From Clostridium sp. K4410.MGS-306 (lineage in GTDB: Bacteria; Cyanobacteriota; Vampirovibrionia; Gastranaerophilales; Gastranaerophilaceae), in contig LARD01000001.1 in NCBI GenBank assembly GCA_000980375.1, positions 82,072 through 146,071 on the forward strand: a DNA stretch of 64,000 bases, in the 5' to 3' direction. Both the position numbers and the translations under genes were made by a program. Positions 61,472 through 64,000 of this stretch are shown one piece after another. The notes under the pieces were generated by a model. That model was given only the letters and a program-made list of their open reading frames with translations, had not been told where the DNA came from and did not search any database. Numbering within the stretch: the first letter of the stretch is position 1; every line of letters begins with the position of its first letter.

Positions 61472-63424
61472 TTAATAGAAGAAGTCTCCTACACCAAAAG
61501 TAAATGCACCTTTTGATGTTCCGGCAGGTACACCGGTAAGCGGGTAACCCCAGTCTATACTTAAAGGTCCGACACCCGGCACAAACACTCTCACACCAAC
61601 ACCTGCTGTAATAGCATGAATCGGTCTGTTGTAGATTTCGTTTGTAACAGTGGAACCGTAGATTTGACCAGCATCAACAAACGCTGCAATTCTTATGTTA
61701 TCAAGGAATTTAGCATCTGTGATTCTGTCGATAAACGGGATTGGTGTTTGAAACTCGGCTGAACCCATCATAAAGCCGGAACCTGTACCTATACCGCTCA
61801 TTCTGAAACCTCTAACCGTATAAGGACCACCTAATCTGTATGCCATTACTTCAGGCATATCTCCGTGGATTTTCCCTCCTGCTCTAAAGGCAAGTGATAC
61901 GGACGATTTTTTCGCCACAGGATAATATCTCTTGATGCTACCGCTTAATTTACCGAATGTGTTTTCAAATCCGTCTAAAGCAATTTGTTCATCAAAGCGT
62001 ACGTTAGCAAATACCCCTTTTCTCGGTAGTGTTGTGCTGTCTCTCGTGTCGTAAATTAAGCTGGGTGATAAAGAAAGGAATAAACCGCCTTGTAATTGTT
62101 TTGCACGTTCTGATATGGGAATATTATGTGCAGCATACAAGCTGGCAATCTGGTTTCCGTCACCTTCTTTAACATGTACATTCTCTATGCCTACACCAAA
62201 TGAGCCTGTCAGATGAGGATAGTTTGTAAATGCTCTTGATATTGTTGATTCAATACCAAAACGTTGTTCAACTGCGAGAGGAATCTGGTAGCTGGCAAAG
62301 TCACGTCCAAAAGCTTTAACCATTAAAGAATTATCTGTTCCTCTAAATTTGGGTTCAAACCAGCTCAATTCTGCTTGTAAGTTTGCTCTGTTTAACATAG
62401 AGCTGTCTGCCATAACTACACCTGTACCGGCTAACAAGCTGAGAGAAACTCTTTGACCTAAACCACGGAAGTTGTTATCCGTAAATCCTCCGGTACCAAA
62501 CAAACCTGTTGCGGTATCAAGACCACCGCCTATAGAAATTGTTCCTGTTCTCTGTTCTTCAAGATGTATTGTTACATCATATACATCAGGATTCTCTTCA
62601 TTGCGTTCTATTGTTCTTTTTACATCTTTGAATGCCTGAGTTCCGTATAATCTCATCAAATCCTGTTTTATTAGGTTTTCATTATAAATGGTGCCAGGCT
62701 GTGTTAAAATGTTTCTTTTTACAACAAATTCTTTTGTTTTCTTGTTGCCTTCAATAATAATTGCGCCAATTTTTCCTTCATCAATTGTTAAATTGACCAT
62801 GCCGTCAGGATCGTCTGTTATGCTGGTGACTCTTGCCAGAATATAACCCTGACTTGCATAATATTCCTGTATTTCCGTTATTGCCTCATTCAATTTAAGA
62901 ATATTTTGAGGCTTGTTCATTAACGGGTTGAGAATTTGCAACAAGTCGCCTGTTGCTACAGAATTGTTGCCTGTAATGTTGAAGTCTGTAATTGGAACAT
63001 TTTCTTGAACAATTATTTTTAATTTTATATTTTTATCATCAATTTTTACAGGGATAGCTTTCATTTTTTCGCTGAAATATCCCATATCATATATAGCTTT
63101 AAGATTTTGCTGCACAACATCAACACTGTATGGATCACCGGCTTGAATTTTTACAGATTGCATGATTTCTGATGTATCAACCAGATTATTCCCTGTGATT
63201 TCAACAGAATGTATCTTTATATCAGAGGTTGATTGCGTTTTTTCTGCTTGTAAATTTTTTGTATCAGGCTGAAGATTTTCCCATAAAGAGTCTTGAGTGT
63301 TTTCTTCATTTTCTTGTGGAACAGGTTGTTCCATCTGTTTATTTTTTTGCCAAAATTTCCATTTTGGAGTTGCAGCTAAAGAAGGGCATGATTGTCCCAT
63401 TATCATCCCCAGCACTAAAAGCAT
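61472..63424 (-). CDS. bamA: Outer-membrane assembly protein, BamA/Omp85 family
   Basis: A 650-aa Omp85. Three POTRA domains (about 70-145, 147-222 and 222-297) are followed by a 16-stranded-type barrel with the L6 VRGF motif (YTVRGFRMSG) and a C-terminal aromatic (GVGDFFY). Three POTRAs match cyanobacterial Omp85; E. coli BamA has five. The ATG at 63424 gives a signal peptide with no positive residue; translation from an ATT at 63454 would add SVVKNKTVI and a usable AGG ribosome site, so the annotated start may be short. Head of a probable operon with the exported protein and tonB-exbBD. Confidence 0.93.
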   Translation of the reverse strand: MLLVLGMIMGQSCPSLAATPKWKFWQKNKQMEQPVPQENEENTQDSLWENLQPDTKNLQAEKTQSTSDIKIHSVEITGNNLVDTSEIMQSVKIQAGDPYSVDVVQQNLKAIYDMGYFSEKMKAIPVKIDDKNIKLKIIVQENVPITDFNITGNNSVATGDLLQILNPLMNKPQNILKLNEAITEIQEYYASQGYILARVTSITDDPDGMVNLTIDEGKIGAIIIEGNKKTKEFVVKRNILTQPGTIYNENLIKQDLMRLYGTQAFKDVKRTIERNEENPDVYDVTIHLEEQRTGTISIGGGLDTATGLFGTGGFTDNNFRGLGQRVSLSLLAGTGVVMADSSMLNRANLQAELSWFEPKFRGTDNSLMVKAFGRDFASYQIPLAVEQRFGIESTISRAFTNYPHLTGSFGVGIENVHVKEGDGNQIASLYAAHNIPISERAKQLQGGLFLSLSPSLIYDTRDSTTLPRKGVFANVRFDEQIALDGFENTFGKLSGSIKRYYPVAKKSSVSLAFRAGGKIHGDMPEVMAYRLGGPYTVRGFRMSGIGTGSGFMMGSAEFQTPIPFIDRITDAKFLDNIRIAAFVDAGQIYGSTVTNEIYNRPIHAITAGVGVRVFVPGVGPLSIDWGYPLTGVPAGTSKGAFTFGVGDFFY

Positions 63425-63553
63425 TATGACTGTCTTATTTTTAACGACTGAAATTGTTAAATTCCTATCTCACATACTTCTGATAAAATTATACCTTTAA
63501 AATGAAAAAGTACAAAATCTAAATGGTAAAGTTTCGTTAACTGTTAAGATTTT

Positions 63554-64000
63554 CTACACAATCGGATTAAAAGAAGAATTGTTTTGGTTGAGAATGAGTT
63601 TAGTGAGGGAGTTGGAGTATTGTTTGTTGAGAGAGGAGATAGCCTCGTTGATGAGCTGGTATTGTTGTTCGAGTTGTTTAAGGTATTCGCTGAGGCCTTC
63701 AGTGGAGTCAGTGCCCATGGCTATATTTTTGAGTTCATTGAGCTCAAAAGTAGTTGAAGTAATTTCTTTTTTGATAGCTTTTTGTTGAGACTCGAGAAGT
63801 CTTGGAGTAACCTTGAAGTACCCGTTTCTGTTGCTTTCAAGGTTTGTATGCAGCACATCGGAGAGTCTTGTAAAGACGCCTGCTACGGTGTTATCAAGAG
63901 GTTGAGAGTAATCACCGAGCAATATATCGAAGACTTTTTGCGGATTTTGGTAGAAGGCTTCGACGTAGTCATATTTTCCATCAGTTTTAGAGAGGGACAT
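63554..64000 (-). CDS. FliD-like flagellar cap protein, C-terminal part (cut by window end)
   Basis: The 148 visible residues run to the edge; the ATG at 63998-64000 may be internal. NPQKVFDILLGDYSQPLDNTVAGVFTRLSDVL followed by a long Gln/Glu/Leu coiled coil (ESQQKAIKKEI, then EQQYQLINEAISSLNKQYSNSLTKL) has the layout of the FliD C-terminal domain. With fliS/fliT and a Maf gene in the window, a cap protein is plausible. Sequence identity cannot be checked, so the name is tentative. Separated from bamA by about 130 bases. Confidence 0.5.
   Translation of the reverse strand: MSLSKTDGKYDYVEAFYQNPQKVFDILLGDYSQPLDNTVAGVFTRLSDVLHTNLESNRNGYFKVTPRLLESQQKAIKKEITSTTFELNELKNIAMGTDSTEGLSEYLKQLEQQYQLINEAISSLNKQYSNSLTKLILNQNNSSFNPIV

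Overview
The window is an AT-rich bacterial chromosome segment. It has no rRNA, insertion sequence, integrase, phage gene or CRISPR array. The gene set points to a Gram-negative-type, flagellated, probably anaerobic bacterium. It has an Omp85/BamA with three POTRA domains (the cyanobacterial arrangement), a TonB-ExbB-ExbD-ExbD set, the flagellar chaperones FliS and FliT, a MAF-type flagellin glycosylation gene and a FliD-like cap fragment. There are four large TPR proteins and several lineage-type proteins with short SFKG-like N-terminal motifs. My best guess is a non-photosynthetic cyanobacterial relative (Melainabacteria/Vampirovibrionia, Gastranaerophilales-like). This is an inference from family content and style; a 16S or marker-gene tree would decide it.

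Layout. 0-8 kb: metabolite repair (nnrD) and octanoyl/lipoyl transfer, a PEPCK-like P-loop protein (probable DUF4914), a divergent DXS-like enzyme under a palindromic operator, Bcp, GT9, an arginase-fold enzyme, tRNA-Phe and thioredoxin. 8-16 kb: a 919-residue orphan, YajQ, exported orphans, RarA, a coiled-coil orphan, an exported PD-(D/E)XK-like protein and tRNA-Val. 16-24 kb: TPR proteins, UvrB, a CxxCxxCC protein and FolP. 24-34 kb: Rel, DUF167, SecG, YqeG, a U32 protein, S21, a uridine-kinase-like protein, RlmN and more orphans. 34-42 kb: MAF glycosylation protein, Dtd, a zinc-ribbon/low-complexity protein, RimM-TrmD, a receiver-STAS-like fusion, RpiB and a P-loop kinase.

42-50.8 kb on the minus strand is a tightly packed cluster: CobO with an XRE regulator, then an 84-aa orphan, a 704-aa protein ending in a UvrD/PcrA-type Tudor-like domain, FliS, FliT, a cation exporter, a class III cyclase and RecG. 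50.8-55.8 kb holds 5-FCL, three orphans (one an EF-hand repeat protein) and a second cysteine-cluster protein. 55.8-64 kb on the minus strand is an envelope operon: FliD-like fragment, BamA, an exported glycine-rich protein, TonB, ExbB, ExbD, ExbD and a 623-aa TPR protein.

Three architectural habits stand out. Neighbouring genes often overlap tail-to-tail, four times by exactly the 4-bp shared stop YTAR. Several genes (rarA, rel, uvrB and the second cysteine-cluster gene) have a -10 box 6-8 nt from the ATG and no Shine-Dalgarno, which suggests leaderless mRNAs. Orphan proteins repeatedly carry a short Asn/Lys-rich N-terminus ending in an SFKG-like tetrapeptide. I found no single clear-cut novel defence or mobile system. 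The best candidates for undescribed biology are the 704-aa flagellar-cluster protein, the zinc-ribbon/low-complexity protein with a duplicated C-terminal module, the EF-hand repeat protein and the SFKG-tagged family.
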